Below, piece after piece: positions 25,426-32,536 of a stretch of DNA of 44,968 bases. Origin of the DNA: Hyphomicrobiales bacterium (GTDB taxonomy: Bacteria; Pseudomonadota; Alphaproteobacteria; Rhizobiales; Rhizobiaceae); NCBI GenBank assembly GCA_900470965.1, contig UCCS01000074.1:1-44968 (forward strand), in the 5' to 3' direction. Below the pieces are notes generated by a model, which saw only the letters and a program-made list of their open reading frames with translations, searched no databases and was not told where the DNA came from. A program made the position numbers and the translations under genes. Within the stretch, counting starts at the first letter, position 1, and each line of letters starts with the position of its first letter.

Positions 25426-25904
25426 TCACGAGGCGCGTGGTCCAGAAGCGTGTCTGGGCGATCGCGGCCGTCGCCCTTCTCATGCTCACAGGCACCGTCA
25501 CCGTGGCGCAGATGGTGCCCTCGTTGTCGGGCAACGAGAATCCGATGGAGAGCAAGGAGGCGAAGCCGGTTCCCAAATGGGTCGTCGATGACGTCAGGAA
25601 GATGCGGAATTATCCGGACCAGCCTCCCATCATCCCGCATTCGATCGAGGGCTACCAGCTGACGGTGAACGCTAATCGCTGTCTTTCCTGCCATCGCCGC
25701 GAGCTGACCGAAGGCTCCGGCGCGCCGATGATTAGTGTTACGCACTTCATGACCCGCGAAGGGCAGATGCTGGCCGACGTCTCGCCTCGGCGATACTTCT
25801 GCACCGCCTGCCACGTGCCTCAGGCGGATGCGAAGCCCCTGGTGCCGAACAGCTTCAAGGACATGAGCGAGCTGGGCTTCAAACCTGCGGGAAGCGAGCA
25901 ATGA
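25395..25904 (+). CDS. napB: Diheme cytochrome c subunit NapB
   Basis: The 169-residue product from ATG 25395 overlaps the napA end by 31 bp. A signal or anchor segment (VWAIAAVALLMLTGTVTVAQ) spans about residues 20-39. Two heme-binding sites are CLSCH (96-100) and CTACH (136-140), with conserved PPIIPHSIEGYQLT before the first. NapB passes electrons from NapC to NapA in the periplasm. A longer frame from 25314 lies inside napA and is not the start. The stop overlaps the napC start (ATGA). Confidence 0.95.
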   Translation: MRSQDSSRRLITRRVVQKRVWAIAAVALLMLTGTVTVAQMVPSLSGNENPMESKEAKPVPKWVVDDVRKMRNYPDQPPIIPHSIEGYQLTVNANRCLSCHRRELTEGSGAPMISVTHFMTREGQMLADVSPRRYFCTACHVPQADAKPLVPNSFKDMSELGFKPAGSEQ

Positions 25905-26608
25905 TCGGCAAGATAAAGGCGATAGTACTCTGGTGCTGGCGCTTGTTGAGCTCGCCGGCAACGACACTCAGTCTGGCTTTCCTGACGCTTGGCGGCTTCG
26001 TCGGCGGCGTCATGTTCTGGGGTGCATTCAACACCGCGCTGGAGACCACCAACACCGAGGCCTTCTGCACCGGCTGCCATGAAATGCGAACGAATGTCTA
26101 CGAGGAGCTGAGCCGCACGGTTCACTTCTCGAACCGCTCGGGCGTTCGCGCCACATGCCCGGACTGCCATGTGCCGCACCAATGGACCGACAAGATCGCC
26201 CGCAAGATGCAGGCGTCGAAGGAGGTCTGGGGCAAGATATTCGGGACGATCAACACGCGCGAGAAGTTCCTCGACAAGCGGCTGGAACTTGCCCAGCACG
26301 AATGGGCGCGGCTGAAGGCCAATGACAGCCTGGAATGCCGGAACTGCCACTCGATGGGCGCCATGGACCTGACGAAACAGACCGTGCGCGCCGCTGACAT
26401 CCACACGCGATACCTGCTCCCGGGCAAGGCGACCTGCATCGATTGCCACAAGGGCATCGCGCATGAACTTCCTGACATGAAAGGGGTCGATCCGGGCTGG
26501 AAGGTTCCGGCGGAGCTGATGGGCAGGAATGCCGATCCTGGTTGGCATGAGCGGGCCAAACTCGCGGCCTATCTCGGCACAGCCGATGCGGTGGCCGTCG
26601 ACTACTGA
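25901..26608 (+). CDS. napC: Membrane tetraheme cytochrome c NapC
   Basis: The 235-residue NapC/NirT-family protein has one N-terminal membrane anchor (about 20-42). Four c-heme motifs follow: CTGCH (56-60), CPDCH (86-90), CRNCH (146-150) and CIDCH (179-183). It takes electrons from membrane quinol and gives them to NapB. It shares the ATGA overlap with napB and is the last gene of the operon. No napGHK or cytochrome c maturation gene follows. No terminator was recognised after it. Confidence 0.96.
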   Translation: MIGKIKAIVLWCWRLLSSPATTLSLAFLTLGGFVGGVMFWGAFNTALETTNTEAFCTGCHEMRTNVYEELSRTVHFSNRSGVRATCPDCHVPHQWTDKIARKMQASKEVWGKIFGTINTREKFLDKRLELAQHEWARLKANDSLECRNCHSMGAMDLTKQTVRAADIHTRYLLPGKATCIDCHKGIAHELPDMKGVDPGWKVPAELMGRNADPGWHERAKLAAYLGTADAVAVDY

Positions 26609-26642
26609 CGGCTGCCGCCTTTGCCGGAATATCCTTAGGAGG

Positions 26643-26738
26643 GCGAAGATACCGTCGTGCTCTGCGTGCTGCGGCAGTATCGCCGAGGAGGTAGTGATGC
26701 CGTTCGTCCAGCGGCCTCAACAACATCGGGTCCGGCCT
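26643..26738 (+). pseudogene. Degenerate partial copy of the downstream hydrolase gene
   Basis: Bases 26643-26738 align with 27487-27590 of the hydrolase gene. The core GCTGCGGCAGTATCGCCGAG continues as GAGGTAGTGATGCCGTT here against GAGGTGATGATGCCGTT there, followed by CCTCAACA. Frame changes and loss of both ends make it non-functional. It shows local duplication downstream of nap. Confidence 0.75.
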
Positions 26739-26803
26739 GCCACTCATGCATTCCTCCCTGCGCCGATCTCGGCTATCTTCGGCCGGACGATCTCTGCAGC
26801 GCG

Positions 26804-26849
26804 TAGAGCGCCCTTAGTGCGTCCATTCGGACGCACTAAGGACGCTCTA
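26804..26849. repeat. Long hairpin element with ATTC loop (rhizobial palindrome)
   Basis: Two 21-bp arms (26804-26824 and 26829-26849) pair at 20 of 21 positions around ATTC. The core CTTAGTGCGTCC / GGACGCACTAAG is perfect. From memory, elements of this form recur between genes in Rhizobium, Agrobacterium and Ensifer genomes. It may also act as a nap terminator, although no long T-run follows. Confidence 0.75.
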
Positions 26850-26876
26850 ACTCTTTGAATCTACGCATCAGGCTTT

Positions 26877-26900
26877 CCGAAAATCGATTCCGATTTTCGG
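26877..26900. repeat. Second hairpin element with ATTC loop
   Basis: CCGAAAATCG and CGATTTTCGG form a perfect 10-bp stem with the same ATTC loop as the hairpin 28 bp before it. This motif is frequent in Rhizobiaceae intergenic DNA and supports the taxonomic placement. It ends 21 bp before the DUF2200 start. Confidence 0.7.
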
Positions 26901-26921
26901 GCCGATGCTGTTGGAGGGCCC

Positions 26922-27274
26922 ATGACGAAGCATCGCATCTATTCCATCAGCGTCGCCAGCGTTTATCCCCACTATCTCGCCAAGGCCGAGAAGAAGGGGC
27001 GCAGCAAGGCGGAAGTCGACGAAATCATCTGCTGGCTGACGGGGCACAGCGCGGAAAGCCTTGACGGGGAACTGGCGCAAAAGACCAGTTTCGAGGATTT
27101 CTTTGCGCAGGCGCCGCAAATGAATCCATCCCGCGCTCTGATCACGGGCGTGATCTGCGGGGTGCGCGTGGAAAATATCGAAGAGCCGAAATCCGCTACC
27201 TGGACAAGCTCGTCGACGAACTCGCGCGGGGAAAGGCGATGGAGAAGATCCTCCGGAAATCGCCCGTCGCCTGA
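26922..27274 (+). pseudogene. DUF2200 protein gene with a frameshift near the 3' end
   Basis: ATG 26922 follows GGAGGG. The frame reads MTKHRIYSISVASVYPHYLA, then KAEKKGRSKAEVDEIICWLT and NPSRALITGVICGVRVENIE, typical of DUF2200 proteins of about 115-120 residues. After EEP near 27189 the family ending is found in another frame (IRYLDKLVDELARGKAMEKI, LRKSPVA) with a stop at 27272-27274. The native frame instead runs into unrelated serine- and arginine-rich sequence. A deletion of a few codons plus a shift fits best. The function of DUF2200 is unknown. Confidence 0.75.
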
Positions 27275-27381
27275 ATTGCCCGCTATCGGCACGACGCCTC
27301 GCCGAAAGCGCTAACCATCTGAAGGCGGCGCGATTTTCTGGGGCGGGGGAACATTTCCCCGATGTTCACGTTTTGCCCGGC

Positions 27382-28317
27382 ATGATCTACGTCCAGCCTC
27401 TCCCTCCACCGGCCGTCTCCCCGCAGGTTGGCAAAATCATTCAAACCGGTCGCGAGCAGATCCACATGCTCGAAAGCGGAAGCGCAGGTGAAAATCCCGT
27501 CGTGCTGCTGCATGGCTGCGGCAGTATCGCCGAGGAGGTGATGATGCCGTTTTCGGGCAGCCGCCTCAACATCATCGTGCCTGACAGGCCGGGTTATGGT
27601 TTCAGCCCGGCACTGCCTGCCGGGGAGCGCGGCCCGCGTGGCCAGTCCTTCTGGCTGGAGCGTTTCCTTGAGGCGCTGGAGCTGGACAAGGTCGTGGTGG
27701 CCGCCCATTCGATCGGTTGTGCGGCAGCACTGCATCTGGCCGCCCGCCGGCCGGATCTCCTGAAAGGCCTGTTTCTCATCTCGCCCTGCTGCCGGCCCGT
27801 TCCCTTCAAGCCGTTCATCGTGCTGCGCAGTGCCGTGGCACCCTTCGTCGGCCCGGTCATCCGCCAGCATGTGATTGCCCGCTGGTCGTCCTATTTCCTC
27901 GAGCGCGGCTTGCGCGCCTCGTCCTATCCCAATCCCGTGACATCAGAGCTTCTCACTCTGCCGGCCCTGCATATGGTCAATGCCGCGTCGATCGCAACCA
28001 TGGCCGAGGAGCTCTGGGCCTTCAACGGCGACATGCAGCCGCCCGGAAGCCTGCCGGCCGATCTGCCGGTCTCCGTTCTCTTCGGGCGCGAAGACCGGAT
28101 CATCGACCCCGGTTGGCATCTCGACTGGCTCCATGAGCGGCATCCGGCGCTCACCGTCGAACTGCTCGACGGTGTCGGCCACATGCCGCACCATGTCGCG
28201 CCGGATCTGGCGGTGACTATGCTCTGCGATCTTGCGGGCAAGACGCCGGGCGATCTTGCGGGCAAGACGTCGGACGAAACCGGGGAGGGTAGCCAGCCTG
28301 TAATTGCGGTGGCTTAG
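27382..28317 (+). CDS. Alpha/beta hydrolase with a short tandem repeat near its C-terminus
   Basis: The roughly 311-residue protein from ATG 27382 has VVLLHGCGSIAEEV (oxyanion HG at 44-45), the nucleophile elbow VVAAHSIGCAAA with Ser110, an acid in LFGREDRIIDPGW and the catalytic His in LDGVGHMPHH. The elbow is AHSIG rather than GHSxG. There is no signal peptide. After the fold, DLAGKTPG is followed by DLAGKTSD, an exact-length duplication, then an acidic tail. Part of its 5' half is present in degenerate form at 26643. The substrate is unknown. Confidence 0.86.
   Translation: MIYVQPLPPPAVSPQVGKIIQTGREQIHMLESGSAGENPVVLLHGCGSIAEEVMMPFSGSRLNIIVPDRPGYGFSPALPAGERGPRGQSFWLERFLEALELDKVVVAAHSIGCAAALHLAARRPDLLKGLFLISPCCRPVPFKPFIVLRSAVAPFVGPVIRQHVIARWSSYFLERGLRASSYPNPVTSELLTLPALHMVNAASIATMAEELWAFNGDMQPPGSLPADLPVSVLFGREDRIIDPGWHLDWLHERHPALTVELLDGVGHMPHHVAPDLAVTMLCDLAGKTPGDLAGKTSDETGEGSQPVIAVA
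28228..28275 (+). repeat. In-frame 24-bp tandem duplication in the hydrolase gene
   Basis: Two 24-bp units (28228-28251 and 28252-28275) encode DLAGKTPG and DLAGKTSD. They differ at only a few bases at the end of the unit, suggesting recent slippage. The duplication lies after the catalytic His and probably does not disturb the fold. Confidence 0.85.
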
Positions 28318-28332
28318 CTCGAAGGGCAGCGC

Positions 28333-28362
28333 AAAAAAAGACCCGCCTGGCTAAGGCGAGCC
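28333..28362 (-). terminator. Rho-independent terminator of the small gene at 28395
   Basis: On the reverse strand CGCCT-TAGCC-AGGCG forms a GC-rich stem, extended by flanking pairs and followed by GGTC and seven T. It lies 33 bp after the stop of the 28395-28595 gene and supports that gene being transcribed. Confidence 0.7.
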
Positions 28363-28394
28363 CAAACTGTCCGCCCTGATCGGGCACGGGGACG

Positions 28395-28595
28395 TCAAAC
28401 GGAGGAAAGAGCCTCGCTGCTCCAGGCCTCCGGAGCCGCAGGCTGGGGAGAAACGCTTTCGCCGGCGCGGCGGGCCTGCCGCCGGCTGGCGGTATCGAGA
28501 AGGGTCGCGAAGGACGCAAGGCTGATCCTGTCGGCGCGCAGCATCTGGCGGATCAGCGGATCCCTCAGCATGTCCGATGCGGTCATCTCATTCAT
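28395..28595 (-). CDS. Small conserved-looking protein (hypothetical)
   Basis: The 66-residue protein begins MNEMTASDMLRDPLIRQMLR, with a helical N-terminal half (ISLASFATLLDTASRRQARR) and a serine/alanine/proline-rich tail. It resembles the small DP(L)IRxxxxAD-type proteins of rhizobia but has no known function. GGAGGACAG precedes ATG 28593-28595, and a clear terminator follows the stop. The start overlaps (ATGA) the stop of an upstream open frame that begins with the GST start codon, so it may be coupled to that leader. Confidence 0.65.
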   Translation of the reverse strand: MNEMTASDMLRDPLIRQMLRADRISLASFATLLDTASRRQARRAGESVSPQPAAPEAWSSEALSSV

Positions 28596-28714
28596 CGCCT
28601 GTCCTCCATGTCCGAACCTATGGTAGGCGTTATTTGTAAAGAATGCATGTCAGGGTGGTGGCAAAAACATGGCAAGAGCGGCGTTCGTTCAAAGGCGGTA
28701 ATGGAAATCGTCAT
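28592..28714 (-). pseudogene. Truncated GST start fused to unrelated sequence (leader ORF)
   Basis: ATG 28712-28714 with the same AAGGAG ribosome site as the intact GST opens MTISITAFERTP. After residue 12 the match to the GST (MTITITAFERSP) ends, and the frame runs LLPCFCHHPDMHSL to a stop at 28592 after 40 residues. That TGA overlaps the ATG of the next small gene. It is either debris or a working leader supplying promoter and coupling to the 28395-28595 gene. Confidence 0.7.
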
Positions 28715-28778
28715 GGCTGTTCTCCTTGACCTCTCTGTCAAGAAGACGCGCGAGCGGGCGCGAATTCGACAGCCGGTG
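28686..28778. repeat. Direct repeat, copy B (GST start and leader)
   Basis: This is the same-orientation partner of 21531-21623. The 46-bp core has one mismatch; the leader beyond it shows scattered changes, and a fragment GCCATCGCTCACGCA resumes the match at about 28789. The two copies lie 7.15 kb apart and bracket napEFDABC, DUF2200 and the hydrolase. Confidence 0.8.
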
Positions 28779-28861
28779 CCATTTTTCGCCATCGCTCACG
28801 CAGCAAAATAACCGTCAGCCCTGGGCGCCGAGCCAGGTCGCAGCGCGCCTAGCTCTGGCCA

Positions 28862-28945
28862 GATGGCTCCATCGTCAATGGCCACAAGCAGAGTCTGGTC
28901 GACGAGCTAATGCCGTGGAATTGCTCGGAGCGAACACACGGCTGA
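28862..28945 (+). pseudogene. IS66-family TnpC transposase, C-terminal relic 2
   Basis: The frame reads DGSIVNGHKQSLVDELMPWN then CSERTHG and a stop. It is close to the relic at 1216-1287 (NGHKQSQIGKLLPWNC) and to the common IS66 TnpC ending. Upstream sequence is too decayed to trace. A repeat half-site (CCCGAAGCGGACA) follows at about 28965. The stretch 28779-29025 otherwise holds no gene. Confidence 0.7.
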
Positions 28946-29025
28946 GGTCTGCTGTTGCGCCCGAAGCGGACAAGCCAACATCTGCCTGCTATGGAAGTTT
29001 GGTTCAGGACATGGCGAGGCGGTGG

Positions 29026-29490
29026 ATGCAAGTTCGGATCAGCTTGGCACAACATGATGATGTAGCACCTTGGCTTCGGCTGGCTGAGGAAGTGGTGCCG
29101 TTGTTCGGTCCCATGCCCGGTTTCGATAATGTTCTTATCCGGAAGATCGCGCAGCGGCAGGCCTACTGCGCAAGAACCGATGCTGGAGATGGCTGCTTTT
29201 TAGGAGGCGTTATCATAGGCGGTAGCGGTACGGAGTATGCCATCCGCTGGCTCGCGGTCTCTTCCAACTTTCAGCGGCTCGGCATTGGCAAGTTACTTGT
29301 CGAGGCTGCCATTTCAAGCACACCTCCCGAGTCTACTATTCATGTGGATACCTTCGTCGCAGGTAGTCCGGGAGCGGGTGCCGCCAGGCGGCTGTATGAG
29401 TGCTGCGGCTTCATTCCAGCAGACATCTGGAGAGAGGGTGAAGTAGTCCGCCAACGGTATGTGCGTCGGCCGTATAACGTCCTGCGTTGA
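29026..29490 (+). CDS. GNAT-family N-acetyltransferase
   Basis: From ATG 29026 (GAGGCGG upstream) the product has 154 residues. The upstream open frame to 28726 crosses the IS66 relic and is not coding. Conserved GNAT motif A is IRWLAVSSNFQRLGIGKLLV (Q-R-L-G-I-G, the acetyl-CoA phosphate loop). Motif B is AARRLYECCGFIPAD. The N-terminal part (LRLAEEVVPLFGPMPGFDNV) would form the acceptor side. The substrate, an amine on a small molecule or protein, is unknown. Confidence 0.85.
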   Translation: MQVRISLAQHDDVAPWLRLAEEVVPLFGPMPGFDNVLIRKIAQRQAYCARTDAGDGCFLGGVIIGGSGTEYAIRWLAVSSNFQRLGIGKLLVEAAISSTPPESTIHVDTFVAGSPGAGAARRLYECCGFIPADIWREGEVVRQRYVRRPYNVLR

Positions 29491-29554
29491 CGACCGCTCA
29501 TGCGGCCATCATCTGCTGCTAACGTCCCACACTTTCCAACCGAGGGAGACAGGC

Positions 29555-29860
29555 ATGAGGATGAAGAGTGGTGTGTTTGGATTGTCGGGTGTCGTGCTTT
29601 TGATGAGCCTTGCCCCAGTCCTGGCCGAGGACAAGGCGGAGGTCATCTATCGCTGCGACGACGGCAAGGGTGTCACCGCAAGCTTCGTGACTGCGAGCAA
29701 CGAGGCGCTGATCACCACGGACGGGCAGAGCTTCCGCCTGCCGCAGGGCATGTCCGGCTCCGGCGCGCGCTATACCGATGGGACCGTTCTGTTCTGGATC
29801 AAGGGCAACGATGCGCAGCTGGAAGCGCCTGGAAGGTCGACCAGCTGCCACGTGCAGTGA
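29555..29860 (+). CDS. MliC-like C-type lysozyme inhibitor (exported)
   Basis: The 101-residue protein has a signal peptide (MRMKSGVFGLSGVVLLMSLA, cut near VLA-ED). It then shows the MliC beta-barrel pattern: VIYRCDDGKGVTASFV, LPQGMSGSGARYTDGTVLFW and KGNDAQLE, ending in SCHVQ. The two outer cysteines can form the usual disulfide. There is no lipobox, so it is periplasmic rather than lipid-anchored (PliC-like). Such proteins block host or predator lysozyme. GAGGGAGA precedes the ATG. Confidence 0.8.
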   Translation: MRMKSGVFGLSGVVLLMSLAPVLAEDKAEVIYRCDDGKGVTASFVTASNEALITTDGQSFRLPQGMSGSGARYTDGTVLFWIKGNDAQLEAPGRSTSCHVQ

Positions 29861-29939
29861 TCCGATGTGATGGGCAAACCGGTCGTGGTATTGCCGCTCG
29901 ATTGAGAGTTGGAGAGGCCTGCATCCGGCCCGCCGCATC

Positions 29940-30800
29940 TCAAAAGGCGCTCTTCAGCGCCTCCATGACCACACGGACGGCCGGCACATCCTTGATCTCC
30001 GCGTGGACCACCAGCCACACCTCCCGCGTCAGAGGATCTTCATCCTCGATCCGCTGCAAACCATCCGTGCCCGAAACCGCGAAATCCGGCAGCAGGACGA
30101 CGCCGCCGCCAAGCCTTGCGGCGGCGGCCTGAAACTCCAGAACCGATGAACGGATCGCGATCGGCCGGCCAGCGGCGAGTTCGAGGAGGCGCAATTGCTG
30201 CGGCGAGGCATTCATGCCTTCGTCATAGCCGATGAAGGTCCATTGCGCCTCCGGCACGGTTTCGAGATAGGCCTTCGATGCATAGAGGTGGAAGGCCATT
30301 TCGCCGAGCTTGGTGATGGCAAAATCGCCATCTTCGGGGCGCGACATGCGCACGGCGATATCGGCCTCGCGGCGGTTCAGCGAGGCGAGGCGCTTTTCGC
30401 CCACAAGCGTGATCTCGACGCCCGGATGCTCACACCTGACGGCGGCGACGGGCTTTGCGAGAAGCACGGTCGAAAGCGCTGGCGGGGCGCTGATACGCAC
30501 ATGGCCGCGCGTCTCCGTGGCGCTCGCCCGGCCCAGCTGTTCGATGGCCGCCATCTGCTGGGCGACGAGGGCGGCGTGCCTGGCAATCTGCTCACCATCC
30601 GCGGTCAGAATGATGCGCCGCCCGCGGCGGTCGACGAGCTTGCGGCCGAGGCCTTTCTCAAGGGCTGTGACGCGCCGGCTGATCGTCGCGTGCTCGACGC
30701 CGATCTGTCTTGCGGCGCCGAGAAGGGTTCCTGCCTGCGCCAGTGCCAGGAAATGCCTCAGGTCGTCCCAGTCTATTTGTGTGAATTCTTTCCCAATCAT
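29940..30800 (-). CDS. LysR-family transcriptional regulator
   Basis: ATG 30798-30800 gives 286 residues (MIGKEFTQIDWDDLRHFLAL). The winged helix-turn-helix is GTLLGAARQIGVEHATISRR and VTALEKGLGRKLVDR. The effector domain starts near residue 90 (RGHVRISAPPALSTVLLAKP) and is of the shorter type seen in regulators beside quinone or alcohol dehydrogenases. The gene is divergent from the quinone oxidoreductase gene at 30883, 82 bp apart, and probably controls it. The ligand is unknown. Confidence 0.93.
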   Translation of the reverse strand: MIGKEFTQIDWDDLRHFLALAQAGTLLGAARQIGVEHATISRRVTALEKGLGRKLVDRRGRRIILTADGEQIARHAALVAQQMAAIEQLGRASATETRGHVRISAPPALSTVLLAKPVAAVRCEHPGVEITLVGEKRLASLNRREADIAVRMSRPEDGDFAITKLGEMAFHLYASKAYLETVPEAQWTFIGYDEGMNASPQQLRLLELAAGRPIAIRSSVLEFQAAAARLGGGVVLLPDFAVSGTDGLQRIEDEDPLTREVWLVVHAEIKDVPAVRVVMEALKSAF

Positions 30801-30882
30801 TGTGCGACAATAGGGAATTCTCACACATAAGGCTATGGGCTAGTTTGCTTGCATCAAGTTGCTCCTAAGAGGAAAACGACCG

Positions 30883-31854
30883 ATGCCCGACCAGATCGTC
30901 CTGCTTGACGCCCCCGGCGATGTCACCCAGTTCCGGCTGCAGGATCAGCCGTCAGAGTCCCCCGGTCCCGGCGAGATCAAGATCCGCCACCAGGCCGTCG
31001 GCACCAATTTCCTCGATATCTATCACCGCAAGGGGATCTATGCGCTGCCCTCCTATCCCGCCGTCATCGGCGTGGAGGCCGCAGGCGTGGTCGAAGAGAT
31101 CGGTGCCGATGTCTCCGGCTTCAAACCGGGTGACCGCGTCGCCTATGCCGGCCCGCCAGCCGGCGCCTATGCCTCGACCCGCATCATTGCGGCCGAAAGG
31201 GTGATTGCGCTTCCCGATGCGGTATCGGCCAAGGTGGCAGCAAGCTCGCTGCTCAAGGGCATGACGGCCTATATGCTCCTGAGGAAAGTCACCAATGTCG
31301 GGCGGGGCAGCACCGTGCTGATCCATGCCGCCGCCGGCGGGCTAGGCAGCATTCTCGTGCGCTGGGCGAAATCGCTCGAAGCCACCGTCATCGGCACGGT
31401 CAGTTCGCCCGAAAAGGCGGCCCTTGCCACCTCCTATGGCGCCGATCACCTGATCATCGGGCGAGGGGCCGATATCGTCGCCGAGGTGAAGCGACTGACC
31501 GGTGGAAACGGCGTCGATGTCGCCTATGACGGTATCGGCGGCGACATGCTGTTGAAGAGCATCCGCGCCGTGCGCCCCTTCGGAACCGCCATCACCATCG
31601 GCCAGGCCGCCGGCCCCATCCCGCCCGTTGCCGTGGAAGAACTTCGGCCCGGCAAGTCGCTCTCGCATCCGAGCATCATGGCCTGGTGCGCCGATGTCGG
31701 CCGATACCGCGAGGCCGCAGAGGCTGCGATCGCCGCGATGGAGCGCGGCATCGTCTGCGAGATCGCTGCGGAATACGGCTTGGCGGAGGTTGCGAAGGCG
31801 CATGAGGAGATGGAGTCGGGGCGGTCGGCCGGCAGCATATTGCTCATACCGTGA
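30883..31854 (+). CDS. Zinc-independent NADPH:quinone oxidoreductase (MDR family)
   Basis: From ATG 30883 (AAGAGGAAA upstream) the enzyme has 323 residues. VGTNFLDIYHRKGIYALPSY and VIGVEAAGVVEEIGADVSGF are the GroES-like domain of quinone oxidoreductases, without zinc ligands. VLIHAAAGGLGSILVRWAKS is the NADPH-binding turn, and VAYDGIGGDM follows in the Rossmann domain. The family reduces quinones or alpha,beta-unsaturated carbonyls. It is divergent from a LysR gene, a usual arrangement for electrophile-induced reductases. Confidence 0.9.
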   Translation: MPDQIVLLDAPGDVTQFRLQDQPSESPGPGEIKIRHQAVGTNFLDIYHRKGIYALPSYPAVIGVEAAGVVEEIGADVSGFKPGDRVAYAGPPAGAYASTRIIAAERVIALPDAVSAKVAASSLLKGMTAYMLLRKVTNVGRGSTVLIHAAAGGLGSILVRWAKSLEATVIGTVSSPEKAALATSYGADHLIIGRGADIVAEVKRLTGGNGVDVAYDGIGGDMLLKSIRAVRPFGTAITIGQAAGPIPPVAVEELRPGKSLSHPSIMAWCADVGRYREAAEAAIAAMERGIVCEIAAEYGLAEVAKAHEEMESGRSAGSILLIP

Positions 31855-31914
31855 CGGTTGCCGTGGGTTGGTGGCGGGCGTCATCACGTCAGTCCTCGGT
31901 GGAGGCGAGGCGGG

Positions 31915-32448
31915 CTACAAGCGGCTTGCGAAGTTTCTCAGGAGCGCCAGGCCTTCCGGCCAATCGCCGAGTTCGCTTTGGCCGTTGATGTGGCCAGCCG
32001 CGCCGATCACCTTCAATTCGCTTCCCCATTGCTTTGCCCGTGTCTCGACATAGGGCAGCGAACCATAGGGATCATCGGTGCTTGCCACGATGAGAGACGG
32101 AAATCGAAAGCGCTTCCGGGGTACCTCTGCGAAGCTTACAGCCTCTGAGGGAAAGGCCGGAGATGCCGGATCCGGCACGGCGACCAGCATCGCCCCTTTG
32201 ATCGCCAGATCGGAAACTTCATGCCAATGTGCGACGAGCAGGCAGGCCAGGCTATGAGCCACGAGAACGGGCGGCGTTCGCGCGGCACGCACGGCCTGCT
32301 CCAGCGCCGCGATCCAGTCGGAAATATCGGGCTTGTCCCAGCTCGAAGGGGCGAAACGGCGGATGGAGGGATCGGCGCTCTCCCAACGGCTTTGCCAATG
32401 GAACTCGCCGGAATTGCCGATACCCGGCAGATGGATGATTTCGGTCAT
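31915..32448 (-). CDS. RBBP9/YdeN-type serine hydrolase
   Basis: The 177-residue protein from ATG 32446-32448 is a minimal alpha/beta hydrolase. MTEIIHLPGIGNSGEFHWQS starts the fold, and PPVLVAHSLACLLVAHW has the AHSLAC nucleophile turn of the RBBP9 family. FPSLIVASTDDPYGS carries the acid and KVIGAAGHINGQSELGDWPE the catalytic His with the family tail. The function in bacteria is unclear. It is divergent from an Lrp-type regulator 88 bp away. Confidence 0.88.
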   Translation of the reverse strand: MTEIIHLPGIGNSGEFHWQSRWESADPSIRRFAPSSWDKPDISDWIAALEQAVRAARTPPVLVAHSLACLLVAHWHEVSDLAIKGAMLVAVPDPASPAFPSEAVSFAEVPRKRFRFPSLIVASTDDPYGSLPYVETRAKQWGSELKVIGAAGHINGQSELGDWPEGLALLRNFASRL

Positions 32449-32536
32449 GTCTCGCCTCTCGTGGTTACCGCGCCAACATGACCGTTTACTCAGAGTGGAT
32501 AAATTGGCATTCATCGGAAAAACTCGTCGCAAACCG

